64,000 nucleotides of DNA from Latrodectus hesperus (GCA_037975125.1 CM075851.1:79895479-79959478), one strand, 5' to 3'. Shown: positions 1 to 18,525, numbered from the stretch's first letter. Made by a program: numbers and translations. The notes: a model not told the origin generated them from the sequence alone.

Positions 1-1051
<1,051 letters not shown>

Positions 1052-1274
1052 TGCAATTTTCTAGTGTGTTTCATTTAATGTGTGTTTAACTCTTTACTAC
1101 TTTCATAGTGAACAAATTAAACAACATTGCATTTGTAAATGTAAATTCCAAACATGATTCTATTCGAAAGTATTCCCAGGTAAATTAAATTCCAATTGAT
1201 TATACAAATTCAATTATTCACTGGGAATGTTTAATTTCCCCAAATTATCCTGCAGATTGTAAATATTAAAATGG

Positions 1275-1417
<143 letters not shown>

Positions 1418-4400
1418 AATATTAGACAGAGTTTATTTAAAACTCTAACAATGTTAAAATGGACGTAGCTTACAACAAATACCTTTAAGCAATAAATAAA
1501 TTATAGTAAATTCTTATTTTACATATTTTACATTTATTATTTTTATTTTGATTACAGACTATATAAATTTAATTTCTATTTGTTCGCAGAAATTTTGTCT
1601 TCGGTCTTATATTAGAATGTCAGCGTCTGGTTAACTTAAACTGAAAACTAAGTTTGCTTTCGAAATTTTGATTGCTGTGTATGTAATTATTTTAAACGTA
1701 ATAAACGTTGATTTGAACACCTTGTAAAGTTGCTTATGCTGCTAAGTGGTTAATTCAAACTCCAGAATTCTTATTTTAAAAATGACGCTTATCATTCTCT
1801 TTTCTTTACATAAATCGTTATTTGTGCATAACTGTTTGGACTCCGCAACTGATCTTCCCCATTTTTTTCTTTATTCTACTTACAAAATAATTTTTTTAAA
1901 AAATATATATAATGATATTTATTGATTGATTTTCATAAAGAAATACTTTTGGCCTCTTTAGCAAATGCGTTTTCGCCTTTTCCAATTCGTAATCAGTCAG
2001 AAATGAATTGAAAAGCGTAGGGAATGAGTCCTCACTTCAATATTTAATAAACTGCGAAATTAAATAGAGCTATCAAGCATTTGTAAACCACACATTCGAT
2101 TTATGTTTAATCTTTAGATGGAAATTCTCTTCGGTCAGATGCGATTTAAAATTCTTTGAAATTTTATTATTTTCTTATGTGGCATGCAAAAATATCAAAT
2201 GTGAGTTCTATTTTTCTTTCCATTACATTAATTTAAGGTTTGTTCTTTCATTAACCTTTAATAACTAGATTAAAGACACATTACAATACATATACTTTTA
2301 GGAACTAATACTCTGAGATTTCATGTTTTTATGTCTAACAACACTTTAATCAAAAGAGATTTTATGATTCTTTGAGGTCTTTGTTTATTTCTAATTGCAA
2401 CTTACAATGATATGCAATGTAGATTTATTTCTGTTTTGAGAATGTTATGTTCGTCTTTTCAGTTTATTATATTAGATGATGTAACTCTGTCTCGTCTCTC
2501 CTAAATTTAGGTATACGATTCACCCTGATAAAATTTAAGTTAAGCAAGTGTTAATTGTGACTTCAAGATTAGATGTAAACTGTCAATTCAATGAACCTAA
2601 TTAATAATACTTAAGTAGAATTCAATGAAGTGGGCATATTCAATGACTAAGTAATATAATTTTACATCAAAGAGTCAGCAATGAGTGAAAGGGAAGTGTT
2701 AAAGTTATAGAATTTTTTTATTTAACATTAAAATGTATTTAAATTATGCTTAATTCTAGCGCTAAATCAAATATTTTATGTAAAAATTAATAACTTTAAA
2801 ATTATTAATAACATTTAGATTTACTAGGATGTAACTAAAATAATACAGTACAGTACAATTCAGATAGACTTTTTCTGTTTATTGATGCCACTATAAGTCA
2901 AACACTTACAAGTTTGAGTAATGATCTAGTGAGACGAAATCGAAGCATTAGCTTGTATAATTTGAAAATTGTCTTAAGAGACCTGTACATGCTCTTGTGA
3001 ACATAATAAATTAATGACGCTCTGTGATTCTATTTTTACACCTCCGTAATTCTCAATGGACTCTATTCTTGTGACGTCACAATACATAGCACAAATACGT
3101 AGAAATTTATTTCGTTCTTATTTTTATAGGTATAAATGCATTTTTCTTTTCAAAAATCTTTTCAAATAATTGTCACTTGTTTCAAATATTAACATGAATC
3201 AAAAGAAATAAATAAATGAGTATATTAGCGAGGAGATATTTAAGTATTATGTAAAGTATATGTTAGAGGAGAAGATTTAAAAATTGTTTATTGTTATTGA
3301 CAATTGGGAAAGAGAATCCAAGCAATTCTTACATAAGATTCATAAAAAAAAGAATATAATGTCAAAACTATCGTTTGTCGGGTTATAAAGAATATTTTTT
3401 TCCAGGCTTCTCAAAAATGTTTGTCTCATTTTTCTAAAAGTCATATTTTTGACTTTTCAATAATTTAATATCAACAGGTATTTATTTTATTTTATGTTTA
3501 ATATTTTTATCAATCAAATTTCCCAGATTCACAATTTCGTTTAATCCTTTTAAAATAATTCTTTACTTCACAATTGATTCTCTTAGATGGTTGAATCATA
3601 ATTTTAATCTTTTATTTAAGAAAACATTAACTTTTCAAATTTAACAGATTTGTCTTCATTAGCCATTTTGGAAAGTAAATAAGTGAAGGAGAAAAAAATA
3701 ATAAAATAAAAAGACAGCTGTATTTCAAATTTGCAAATTTCATTTATAGAAATTTTAATAATATGATTTATATTCAATAATTTGCAAGCATTTTTTATGA
3801 ATATCTTATTTTTATTTTGTAAAAAAGCTTTATATTAAATCCTTGATTAAGAGCTAAATGCTAAAGAAAAATTAAATATATACATATCAGAATTACATTT
3901 CCTGCAAAAAACTTTCACTTTGGTTCTTCAATGCTTAAAAATTATTGTATTTCATCATCTAAGTATTGACTGTAGCTTCCAAAACATTTCTTGCTCAAAA
4001 AAACTTAAACTTTAAAAGTTATAATTTCCATTGTTTTTTAACTTTAAGTTTTTAGCAAAAATTTGACTTCAGTTTCGCATTAAAAAATTTTTTGGTTTTA
4101 CGCTGTTAATGTGTTTTTAAATTTTTATTCAATTGAATCTAGTTGATCTTCGTTCATTTCAATTATTTTTGTTTTTAAATAAACAGCAAAATTTAGATGC
4201 AATTTTCGGAAGCTAAAAAAATGAGATTGATTAATTATTCAAATAATCTCATTTTTTAAATTTAATAACGATTGAAACATTAAACTATGGATATAATTAT
4301 TATTCTACTTTATGAATTCATTTTACTCATGATTAAAAATGTATATGTCAAATCCCAATAAAAATAGTAAATTTATTTTATATGTTGGTGGCACCATTAT

Positions 4401-5581
4401 TACTATATATAGAATTATCGCACATCACTTATTCCAAATGTTCCCCATAAACGCGTGTTTACAGTTTAATATTAAAAATTCTTAATAGAACATGATTGAC
4501 TAAATAGTAAAAAATAATTTTTAAAATAAATGGTATTTCGCATGGAATTTTTCTCAGAATTTTACATCCACAATATTTAAAATGAATCTGAAATGTGAAT
4601 GTTATAAATTATGGGTTACTTATTTTCCTTAAACAACAAAGCATATTCTATAAAATATACTTTAATAGATGTTGCTTTGTAGCTTAATTCAAATAAATAT
4701 CCTATAATTTATATTCCTAATTTAAAAAGTTGCTCATAGATTAATTTTAATCTTTTATCATAGGGTTGAGCTTCAAAAGAGTAATCAAAAATCTGCTAGA
4801 CGTAATTCTGATGTAAGATCATTCACTTATTCGCTTTATTTTCTGTATACAAGGAGAAAAGAGTTGTAAGAAAAGGACTTATAAAATGTGTGTTTACATA
4901 ATTTTTGAGCTTACCCCAACTTAGACTCCCGGTCAAAGATTTAATTTTCTTTAAAAGATTGCCAACCTTTAGAATACATTAAGTTGCTCTTTATAATAAA
5001 ACACATTTAACAAAAATGCACAAAATGAATTAACTACTTTTGAAGTTTAAATATTTATTTTAGATATGGTTGTTCAATTAAGTATTATATACAAAGGCAA
5101 ACTTTTTCCATGACTGAGTAACCGTGAATTTTATTGGTAAATCCTTGCTTTTTTGCTCGACGATGAAACTGAATCCTTTGATGTCTCTTTAAAAAAGTAC
5201 TGTTTTCCAGTTGTTAGATATTATAATATACAGAAATGTATGCACCTCAACAACTATATAAACTGATATCTTTGAAATGCTATTATTTGTTGAGTAATTA
5301 ATAGGAGCTCCTTTGATAGGAAGGGTGCTATTAGACTAACATTTCGCCTCCAAATATCTGAAAATATGAGCTACATTTGTAACAGATTTATAGAAATATA
5401 TGTATTAAAAATATTAGACTAGAAATGGCGGAAATGACAGAACATAAATTTTATTCTAAAGACACGATTTGGAATTTCGAAACCTATTTTGTGATTGTAC
5501 TTTTGATAAGATGCCCTTCGAGATGAGAGATCCTTTCTAATGATTGTCAGTACAAGGAGAGATTTTGAGTTCTGTGTTGCT
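1418..5581. other. AT-rich intergenic sequence
   Basis: No coding sequence is supported. It contains a 14-bp palindrome with a full CRE core (3069-3082) and a weak 13-bp inverted repeat around 4215-4258. Nothing else stands out. Confidence 0.55.
3069..3082. promoter_or_regulatory. CRE-type palindrome TTGTGACGTCACAA
   Basis: A perfect 14-bp palindrome containing the full cAMP-response element TGACGTCA, in otherwise very AT-rich DNA. CREB/ATF-family bZIP factors bind this core. No promoter or exon can be assigned next to it, so a function is speculative. Confidence 0.35.
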
Positions 5582-5589
5582 TTCTGAGT

Positions 5590-5864
5590 GCGAGGCCGTT
5601 GTGGCCTGGTTTGATAGAGAGTCGTTCTCATTATCGGAAGATAGTGAGTTCGAATTCCATCGTGTTCCTTAAAGGTGATTGGAGCACGTTAAATACATTG
5701 GGGGCGCAATGTAAAATGATACCTCAAGGAATGGCAGGCCAAATATTGGGGATCTTCTGCTTGGTCCCTGATTCAAAATCACGAAAACTCCACTCAACTG
5801 CTTCTATCTAACTGGCAGAGCCCAACTCAGTACAAGGAAGTATGCTGGTGCTACAACAACAATC
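5590..5864 (+). repeat. tRNA-derived SINE with 8-bp target duplication
   Basis: A 275-bp GC-richer insert flanked by TTCTGAGT at 5582-5589 and 5865-5872. The head has a good RNA polymerase III B box (GAGTTCGAATTCC near 5649) about 50 bp after an A-box-like stretch. The tail ends in a short CAACAACAA run. Reading frames across it on both strands are shadows. Confidence 0.7.
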
Positions 5865-5872
5865 TTCTGAGT

Positions 5873-7875
5873 ACATTTGTTACAGGGTGTGTTTTCTGGA
5901 TTTCTGTTCTTGCGATGCGTAAATACGGTTCATTATCAATGAAATAACTTCTTGAGAAGCAACACGTAACGAGTGTTGAGCTGCTTTATAGCAGCACGCA
6001 CCTGTTAAATTATTTTGCTATACAGAGTCAGAATTATTCAAATTTATTTGTAACGCACAGAGAAAAAAAGAATATTAATTTCATTCCATTTTTTATTCAC
6101 AAATAATATATTTGCGTGTGTATGTGATTGACATGTTCATTATTAATTAACAATGACATATTTTTATTGAAAAGGAGAAGAGTTTTTCTAAACTGAGAAT
6201 CAATCTAAAAATTGAAGATATGCCCATTGGGTCTCAGAACTGTTACTGTCTGTTATTGGAGAAGAATAACAGATTGTTGTGATAACAAAATGTTATATTA
6301 AACTAGAACATCCATTTGTCAAGCATTATTTAATTTAAATAAATAAGCATGTTTAAAATGAAAACTGTTTCAAATATATTTTGAAATTCTGGTCCAAATT
6401 GTTTTTATTCATCTTTATGGCGCAAACGAAACTATTCAATATGAGCGATTTGGAATAGATTCAATACAAATGAATTATAACAGATTAACATGAAAGGAGT
6501 TTAGGACTTTACGCTTTCATGAGATAATTAATTTATATAGTATAATGGAACGTACCAAATTAAATGGAAAAGGTAATGTACCTTAAATTTACTGGAAGTT
6601 TCTTTCACTGATAATATTAAATTATCTTATAATAAGTAATTTAACTAATTGCTGCGAAAGCGTTTCCATTTAAAATTTAGAGATTACATTTCATGGCTTG
6701 CTGCTGTTAATTGAGCAAACTTTAAAGCAATATGATATTAAATCCGAATTGTATAATAATGTATCTCTTTCAAGAGTATTTCTTAATTAAAAGCTGATAT
6801 CTCGTAGCTCTTTAGTTCATGGTCGATTAAATGTACTTTAACAATTATTATACAACAATAGCAGCGATTGGTTGCTTAAAGTGCACTTTATCGATTGCTC
6901 ACAATAACAAATGTAAGGTATAATATCAGATTAAATAAATATATTTATTGAATATATAAGCTTGATGATTCTAATATAGTAAATTTTTCTTCTAAAGGCA
7001 ATTTTAAAAATTGTAAGAAGAAGAATAAAGTCCTAGCATAATTTAAATAAATATACAAATGCATTTACTTATGTTTAATTCCGAACATGCTTTCCTTTTA
7101 TTAAGAATAATTATGATGGTAGATATCTATATTATATAATTCAAATCTAAATAATAATTTGTAAAATATACGAATTTAATTCATTAATGATAGATAAAGT
7201 TTTCTACGTTTAATAAAATATACAAAAATAAATATTAAGTAAAAATTTATGTATTTTATAGATAGAGAGCAAGAATAATTACCATGTAGTACTTTTAATA
7301 CAACTTAAAATAAACATTTAGAAAAAGCAAAAATTAGAAATAAACTATTGGAAAAAATACAAGAATTTCACTTACTATATCAAAGATATTAACGTAACTC
7401 ACAAAAATAAACAATTCGTAACGAGTACGAATTTTCTTTATCAAGAATAAAGACATGAACAACATTTAATGTAATAGAAATCTAATAAGTAAAAAAGATT
7501 TTTCTTCATCGAGAATAATTACGATTTAATACATTTACTTTTACATGAAAGAAATTTTTACTGAAAAACAGTGATCCATTTTATTACAAAATATGGCCGA
7601 GAATCCTTCAACCATTTAAGAGAAATAGATAAGGAATAAATAAAACCTATAAAATTAGTAGTAGAGATGATTTTTACGCAATCATCAAAAGTTTTGTTAT
7701 TGTTAAAGACAATTTTCTGAAAGATAATACGTGTTTATTTTTTTAATTTTTTGCCTGAAATTATGTTAATATCAAACTCCTTTTCAAATACACAGAAAAA
7801 TAACTTAGCACTTTTTATCCACTTATTTTAAAACATCTAAAATATTATTGAATATTATTTATACAGCAAGTAATG
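5873..7875. other. AT-rich intergenic sequence
   Basis: Nothing recognisable beyond AT-rich unique sequence. Confidence 0.55.
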
Positions 7876-8330
<455 letters not shown>

Positions 8331-9548
8331 TTAATTATTCCAGTAATTAAAATACGTAATGATGCCTTTAAAATTGAGTTTTAAATTTTAGACGATATCA
8401 CATTTATTTTGCCACTAAGTACTGTCCTACCACAAGAACCTCGACCTTTTGGATGCGATCAAAGCGAAGAACCTATAGTAAACAGCTAACCATCGAAAGC
8501 TGTGTATGATTGCCTTCAGGGAAGACATTTATTAGGTAAGTAACCGTATGGAGGAGTGCTAAAAAAGTTCGGAAATATTAGGATGTAAATCCATCCCTAT
8601 ACAGATATGCAGGTAGGAAACAAACAAATCACTCAACAACCACTGCTTAACTGTGATTCCAACTCGAACGCTTTCAATCCAAAATGATCGGTTTTGACAC
8701 ATGGCCCCAATGTGAGCACTGGAATTATAAAATGCTTGCGAATTTTCAACTCTGTTAAACACAAACTAACTAGAAGTTTGAAAATGACTGGGCAATATGC
8801 TCCCAAAAGCGAAAAATTATTAATTGACAGTAAAATATAATAAGCTTTCTCGAGGAAGCCTAAATGAAAGTTTGACTGCAGTCTCTAAATTATCCAAGAA
8901 GCTCTTAGTGAGCATAAAATTATTTTTCTATTTTTGCAGAATACTTAAAATCTCCATGATGTCAAATTAAAAGGGAAAGCAAGAAATTTGTTTTACTTTA
9001 AAAAAGAAAATGAAATTGTTTTCACGCGTGAAATTAAAAGTCTCAAAGAAAATATTAATTTTGAATGTAATGTGCTAAAAGAGGAGGCTGTTCTTGAAAA
9101 GCATGCTTCCAAATATTTGATATAAAACCGAAAATTTAAAATATGTAATCTAAACATTTGATAAAATAAAATATTTTCCTGTTAAAGATATAAATCCCAG
9201 CTTATTTAATTAAAATATAGTATGTTATTTCTTCTTAACTCTTTCTTTTTATCAAACTCTCAAAAAATACCATATAATATAACAACACTACAAGTATTCT
9301 TTTAAACATACTAAAAGTACAAAAAATAAAGCAAAATATACGGTTTTATTAAATTTTCTAGAAATTTATTATATATTAAAGAAATTCAAATCAGACGCAA
9401 AAAATGCCAAGCGCTTTAAATATATTTAATAAAGGTTTAACGAATGCTTTACATAATATGTGTGTGTTATTCTAGTAATTTTTTTTTCTGCATATTGCTT
9501 ACCTAAAATTATTTATTTTTGTCGTCGATGCATATGTATTTTATGAAC
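8331..9548. other. Intergenic, with a mixed-composition patch
   Basis: Positions 8405-8765 are less AT-rich than their surroundings and may be another old repeat. No coding frame or terminal structure is visible. The remainder is AT-rich unique sequence. Confidence 0.45.
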
Positions 9549-9555
9549 ATATATA

Positions 9556-9598
<43 letters not shown>
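9549..9598. repeat. TATG/(AT)n simple repeat
   Basis: A short degenerate TATATG tract grading into pure AT, immediately upstream of a mariner remnant. Confidence 0.85.
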
Positions 9599-9601
<3 letters not shown>

Positions 9602-9761
9602 AAAGGTAAGAAAACTCTTGCCATTGAATGAAGTGAGAATAAGTATGTAAATTAGTGTATGCCGTAGTTGAGACACCGGTCAGTCGAGAGTAGAAATATC
9701 AGTCGTTATAAAAGAAGGACCACCGAGCACATTTATCAGTCATAAATCGTATAATAGTGAA

Positions 9762-10262
9762 ATGGATATGTTGAAAGTGCTCGTTCAGTGTTGTTTTATG
9801 ATTTCAAAGTGGGCTTATCAGTTGCTGCATCAATTTGCCGAAAATGTAAAGTGTTTGCGGATAGTGCTATGAATGAAAGTATGGAAAGACATTGGTTTAA
9901 CAAATTCAATTCAAGAGATTTCTTCTTCTGTGAAGCTGGTGTCTGGTGAACTAGTTATCTGTGGTTCACTATGAGCTGCTACCAATGAGCCTAACGGTCA
10001 CTACAGACTTATACTCGCAGCAGTTGGAATGCGTGCAACAGCATTGCAACAGAAAGAGCCAGCACTGGTTAATTGCAACGTTGTACTGCTCTTGGCCAAT
10101 AACACGAAGTCGCATGCCACGCGGGTGGCCGGCAATTTTATGCAGTGATTTGGTTGGGAGGCTTTGTACCATTCTCCTTACTCACCTTAATGTGAAATAC
10201 AGTCTGCGGTATGTGCATGATTTCTTGCACATTACAATCACTAATCTGTATCTTCGCGAATA
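9762..10262 (+). pseudogene. Mariner (DD34D) transposase remnant
   Basis: Frame-shifted conceptual translation matches the insect mariner transposase in order. An N-terminal DNA-binding stretch starts at the ATG at 9762, and a later block (about 9960-10060) contains LTVTTDLYSQQLE, a hallmark of the DDE domain. Another frame reads an LLLANNTKSH-like segment where mariners carry LLHDNARPH, so the second catalytic Asp is gone. The segment between the DNA-binding region and the first catalytic Asp is missing, and there are several stops. This is a decayed internal-deletion copy; terminal repeats were not identified. Confidence 0.75.
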
Positions 10263-11777
10263 GATGGAGCTGCATACATTTATTTATGCATGAAAGAGAA
10301 ATAAAATATATGGAAATAAAAGAAGATGTATTTCATGCAAAAATTATAAACGCAACTACAAAACAACGACGCATCCCGAGAACTAGATGTACCTTTGTCC
10401 ATCATCCCACCCTCTGCGTGATAAGCTGTGATATATTTTTACCATGTTTTTCTATGTCACTGGTGAAATGAATATTTCATCATACAAAAAAGTTTTTTTT
10501 TTAGTTTGAGCTATGAATTGTATTTTCAAAACAACAAAAATATCTATATCTTTATCTTCACTTTTTGAAGCTATTATCATTTACCGTGTGAAGAGAAAGT
10601 GATATTTGTTTCTTATCAATTATAGTAAATGAGTCATTAATGCAAAATGAGAAATTTAAGCTTAAGAATTGTTCCAGTTTTAAAAAATTATAATTTTTAA
10701 ATAAAAACTACTGTGCATTTCAACATAAAATTAATATTGTGTTATCATCATTTATCACTTTTCTAAAAGAAATTAAATTTATGAATACTATATTTTTCGC
10801 AAATTTGTGTATTAATAAAACCAAACACATTTTGTGTTTTTCCTTTCCAATATCCTACAAATATATATTTGTAATGTATTATATATAATGATTTAATTCT
10901 ATTTATGTCGCAATTGTGTTGTAGCAAATTCTTTTGAATATGCAGCAACAAAATTGCGCATTCTTTGGAATGTTTTACTGTTTCTTGAGAAACAAACTCC
11001 TCATAAAAATATTCACATTTCGAATAATGTTTAGAAAATCAAAAGAACGCCATCGAGGACGATTTTGTATAGATAATTGGTCATATTTACGCGTTTTACG
11101 AGAAAACGGTTAGAAAATTTCCAAAGAGTCGATCTAGGGCTCACCGTTGCCTTCTGATAGGATCCAGCTCTCTGAGGTGAAAAATATTAGATTCGATACC
11201 AGACACTGTTAAACATCTAGAAATGGATGTTTAGTTTTGGCATTCATAAATGTCAGATGACTGCTTGGAAGTTTTCCAGATTTTTTGCCTTGAACAAAGA
11301 CAGCGTATCATCTATGAAAAGGCGTCTCGGTTGTCAATTTAATGCTGATACTCATTTACAATGACTTTTGAATGTACGGCTATCCAATCACGATGTCTAA
11401 ACATCCACCAAATTTCATGCAGAAAGCAGAAGTTGACACCTGAATCCTGTCAATTAACAAATTGAACCTAGGATTTTAAAGAGTGACTTCTACCAATGCT
11501 ATAATTTCAATAGAATACTCTTACGAATTAATCCGACATGGAATCAGACGTAACGATTTTTTTATTCGAAAGGCAACTATAGTTTAAGGTGGTTTTTGAA
11601 CCATTATAAACACCAACTTCCGATGTTTGCGTTGCACCAACAACATGTTAAACAGAAGTCTAAAAAGCTAGATATTTAACTGAACCACTTTTAAGAGAAT
11701 ATGTTACCTACTTTTTTAAACATCTTTCATAAAAAAAGTACATCTCTATGTCATATACTTCTTATCTGTATTATATA
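10263..11777. other. Intergenic sequence
   Basis: AT-rich, with a somewhat more balanced stretch at 10990-11470. That stretch has no frame, tRNA-like box or terminal repeat I can support. Confidence 0.5.
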
Positions 11778-11782
11778 ACTGA

Positions 11783-12666
11783 TGTAGCGTATTCAGTTTG
11801 GGTAGACTGTACTATAGGTAGGCAAGGGCCGTGAAGGAATCAGGCTCACGCAATTTAATATTGACTAAATATTTATTTACAAATTTACAGGATAATTTAC
11901 AAAGAACTTCCATAAATTGTCAGCTCCAGGAAAATTGATGAATTCCTCAAATTCTGGAAGGTTCGTTTCCCTTTCGATCGAGGGAAATCCCTCGCAGGTA
12001 CTAGGAAGCAGACTCCTAAATTCCACACTCGGGAAACAGTTTTGGAAAGTCACTCTATATTGTCGACTATCCTTTCTGGAGAGTACTGGAAGCTCGGGTT
12101 ATTCCGGCTAAAGGTCTCACATCAATCTCCATGATCAGGAGCTAATGGCTGCTCACTCACTCTTCTCCTTCGGTCGCATATACTTGTCCGCTGAGGGACT
12201 ATCTCGGAAACAGTCTCAGGAAAACCACACCTAGGTCGAAGATCTCTCAGGTCTCACAAGGGCATGCTGTTTTTATACAAGCTTTCCCCCAGCATCTGGA
12301 ACTCCAGTAACCTTTAGATCCTTCTTCTGAGGTCACTCTTCGACTCAAATTTCCAGCCACTCCACCAATTCGAATCAGAAAGGGTGAAGAGGCAATAAAT
12401 TCTCTGAATGCACCTGGTCCCTCACCAGATGATTCCAATCTATTTTGAGGAATTTTACTTGTCCTGAAGGACTTAATGGCCCTTCACAAATCCTGTTTGT
12501 AGTTTCCACATTATTCCCTTAATTACAACTGCTTGTCTTTGGTACTGCGTAGTTCCTGGGATTCAAACAGGGAAAATCAATCTCTTTCACAGCTGCAAAG
12601 GGTGTTAAATTCCATTGTAATTCTAGAATTATGTTGGAGGTTTGCAAGCAATAATGGTTACGTTAT
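11783..12666 (-). mobile_element. LTR-like block (possible solo LTR), minus orientation
   Basis: An ~880-bp GC-richer block with promoter-like organisation on the minus strand: a TATAAAAA box at 12270-12277 and, about 395 bp downstream, an AATAAA signal (plus 11872-11877), the layout of an LTR U3-R-U5. The pentamer ACTGA lies at both edges (11778-11782 and 12667-12671), a possible target duplication. The termini are not clean TG...CA, so boundaries are tentative. No gag or pol sequence lies beside it. Confidence 0.45.
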
Positions 12667-12671
12667 ACTGA

Positions 12672-15140
12672 TAAACAATTTCACTTGAGTCAAATCTATA
12701 ACAATCACTCAAAATAAGCTAAGGTTTGATAAAAATAAGTAATTTAAATTCTATAATAATTTAAACGAAAAAAAGCAAATAAATTTATATATATATCAGT
12801 TAATAACATTAATAAGATAAAAATTTTATACTGAAGCAGAATAAGTTTTATCTTAATAATAAATATGAAATAGTATGCAATAAAATAAATAAATGAAAAA
12901 AAAATTTTATGATTGGAAATTTTGGAAAATAATTCAGGGTAACAATGAATATTTCAATTCAAATAGGGGAATTTGTCTTACTTAGATGATGAATTTTTAT
13001 TTGCAGAAAAGGCAATGCTGATCTAAAGGTTAAGTTATATTAAAGAATGCTTTATTTTAGTTCTTTGACAAATATTTAAGTAAAAAAAATTGTTTCTCCT
13101 TTTTAAAATAGTTCAAACTTTAGTGCATTTTCCTCCATAAATTAATATCGATTTTTTTATTTGTTCCGGTAAAAGTTTCCCAGAATAATTTAATTTTTGG
13201 AGAGGAAGCTACCTCTTCTTTTTTAAGCCCCTTAAGCCACTGATTAAATTTAAATTTTCTGACATAAGTAATTATTTATGACACGTTATTAATTCTCACG
13301 AAATATCTTGCTTACTCTTCCAAGAATCTAAAATCTGTGATTCTCTTGGGAACATTTTTCTGGAGTGAATGTGTTAGAGTATCCCTGTTGTCTCTTTAAA
13401 CATTAAAGTATCGCCTTTTAACTAAAATTCATCGATAATAAGTTGATTTTTAATAACAGTTTACTTTAACAAAATAAATAATTTTGGCAATGCTTCATTG
13501 TCCAAATTTGTTATTAATTTCATATTATAGCTTTAACAATATTATATTTGTATTCGATGACTTTTTTTCATTGTTTGTTATTAATAGTACCATATCAAAC
13601 AAAAATTTCTGTCGATTTAGTTCTATTAATAATCAGTTTTATTTTAAAAGATCTTTATTTTGAATAATTTATAGTCAGTTAATTTTTATGCTGTTGATAT
13701 TAAAATATTAAAAAAATTAAAATTTCTGGTTTTCATACAACCCATAAAAAATAATTCAATTTATAAAATCTACTTTTATATGCACATCCAAATGCAATTA
13801 AATTTCTTGTTTTGATATTTCAGAGTTAGTTAATAAAAGAACTATTCATTGCTAAGTTACAATCTTCAGAATTAAAACGTTTTCATTAATGTCGAAAGCA
13901 ATGTTAATTGGCTAAGATTGCACGGAATTATCACAGTAGCTTATTGGCTAAGAAAATTCCATATTATATGAGGTATATTTATAAATTACATAAAAAAAAA
14001 TAATGCATTCAGTTTAGTATTCTATATTATCTAGAAACGCGTGAGCTATGAGGAATTCAAGAATTATATATTTAACATATTTATCAATATTCTTAACTAT
14101 TTTAGTATATATATAGTTAAGAAATGATGAGGTATTTTGATAAATGCATTGATATTATTTTTCAGTAAAACAATTATTTTTCACAATTTTTTCTCTATTA
14201 CCTAATTTTAAATATTCAATAATATTGCAGTTTCTTATTGATAATATGAAATTGATATTACATGCTATTTTATTCTTTTAATTATAAATATACTTTTACT
14301 ATCATTAAATATGTATTTCTGTTAACTTCAATTTTGAAATTTTTTGTATTGGTTTATTAAATTGGTAGTTTGGCAAATATACATTTACAGTTTAAGAATA
14401 CTACTGAGAAATTAATTTTGATATTTACACACGGGTTTCCAAAATTTTACTATGTCAAAGCAAAATCAATAAGAATGAAATATTAAAATTTTGAATAATG
14501 CTGAATTGCTCCTGAAGGCATTCAATAAAGTTAGGATGTAAATAAAATAAAAATTGCTCACAAAGTTTAAAAAAAAGTATTAAGTTTTTGAAAATTTTAC
14601 TATGAGATGACATAACTAGAACATTGTTACCATGCTATAGACATATTAATTGACGACAATTATAACCATTTTGGATAAACACTGCTCATTGCGAGATTTA
14701 CATAGATTTATAGTTAATTAAACACAATCACTTAACTGAAACTTAAATATAGTATAACATTTCATCTCAATATTTTATATATGTTGTTTTTAAAGTTCTC
14801 AAATATATTATCTCGTCTACTGAAAAATGCATACACATAATCTAGTGATGTAGCTCAAATTATTTACATTATGTGGAGATTCATTAGAGGGACCTGTTAA
14901 ACAGCCAATAGTGTTTCATTTCTCAAATTATCTAGGTAATCTGAAAATTATTTAAGAGATAATCTGCCTATTACTGACTTAGCAAATAATAAAGTCAAAA
15001 TAAGATCTTCACTAGAAAACTGAATACATTTATGTAAGTTTAAATTAGTATATTAATTAATTTTTTGGATATTTAAAAGAAAATCAACTCATTGCAATCA
15101 TATCATTCACACATTAAATGATATAATCAATTATATATCC
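12672..15140. other. AT-rich intergenic sequence
   Basis: No feature supported. Confidence 0.55.
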
Positions 15141-17420
<2,280 letters not shown>

Positions 17421-17430
17421 AACTCGGTAC

Positions 17431-18300
17431 TTAGTTTGTGTACCACGTTGAGCAATCAGATCCCATACACATCTTGGTATAGAATTTTACACTTTCTGAA
17501 TGTAATCTTGGGGAATGGAATTCCAGGTGGCTTCGATTTGATGTCAAAGTTCTGTCTTACAGTATGAGTTATGAAACTATTATTTCTCAAATTGTTAAAG
17601 TATTTAACTAAATTTTGATGTGATCACTTCTGTGAGTAGCTCATCACATGCTTCTAAATAGCCCCACCAATGCATCAATTATACTAGAATTATAAATTTT
17701 ATTAAGAACAGCTTCCGGCAAATTGTCGTAAATCCTTTCAGGTTGCTAAAAAAGAAATTTTACCTGTTAACCAAAAAGTACAGCTCTTTCACTTTTACTT
17801 GTTACTCGCCCATCGATGAAATATCAAACTGGTTCAGTGGGTGACATATCCAGGAAATAAGCCCATACAAGAAGCGAAACGTGTAGGAAAATGTAGAAAG
17901 GCTGTCTGAGAAATAACTGCCCATCTATTATCCTCCCGAAATACTGCACCCAAAATGCGTCGAAGAATGGTAGGACCTCTGGTTTCGCAATTTCCTTTGT
18001 GGTGCTGTTATTGTTGATGTTACCTTCATTTTGTTCTAAATAGGATGAACAATTATACCCTGTAGCTCCTCACACCATGATACCAGGTTTGACGATGGAT
18101 GGAAGTACGGTATGAAGCTGGATAATACACTCAGAGAACAGATGTATACTCTAACGTATCTGTAACCTCTAACGTGCAATTTTCCATCATCGTTCTCCAA
18201 ATTGCACAGAGTTTCATCGGAGAAAGCAACTTGTCGTTACTGGCACGCCATGCAGTATGTTTCTGAGTCCAATGAACTCAAAAGAGCCTGCGATTTAACG
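17431..18300 (-). pseudogene. Tc1-like transposase remnant
   Basis: Read on the minus strand, fragments follow the order of Tc1-family DDE transposases. RQVAFSDET (about 18220) contains the first catalytic Asp. A VKPGIMV block (about 18080) is the family's PGVMVWGA motif with the Trp codon turned to TGA. The C-terminal ATWNSIPQD and IPRCVWDLIAQRGTQTKY blocks (17431-17535) are separated by an in-frame stop. Several stops and frameshifts make it non-functional. Confidence 0.78.
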
Positions 18301-18525
18301 ACAGGAAAATTCTGATTGGATGTAGTGTTATTGCGCGCTCCACAGCCTGGTTTTCGTCTTGTTAGGCTCTTCTCTGACCATTTCTTTCAAACGAATGCCC
18401 ACACACATCACTGTTGTGGCATTAACTCAACATACGCGGACTGCGATTTTTCGATACGAATATCTGTTCTGTCGCATACCGCCGATGATAAATTACTCCA
18501 TAAACTGTTAGTATGGAGCCCTTAA

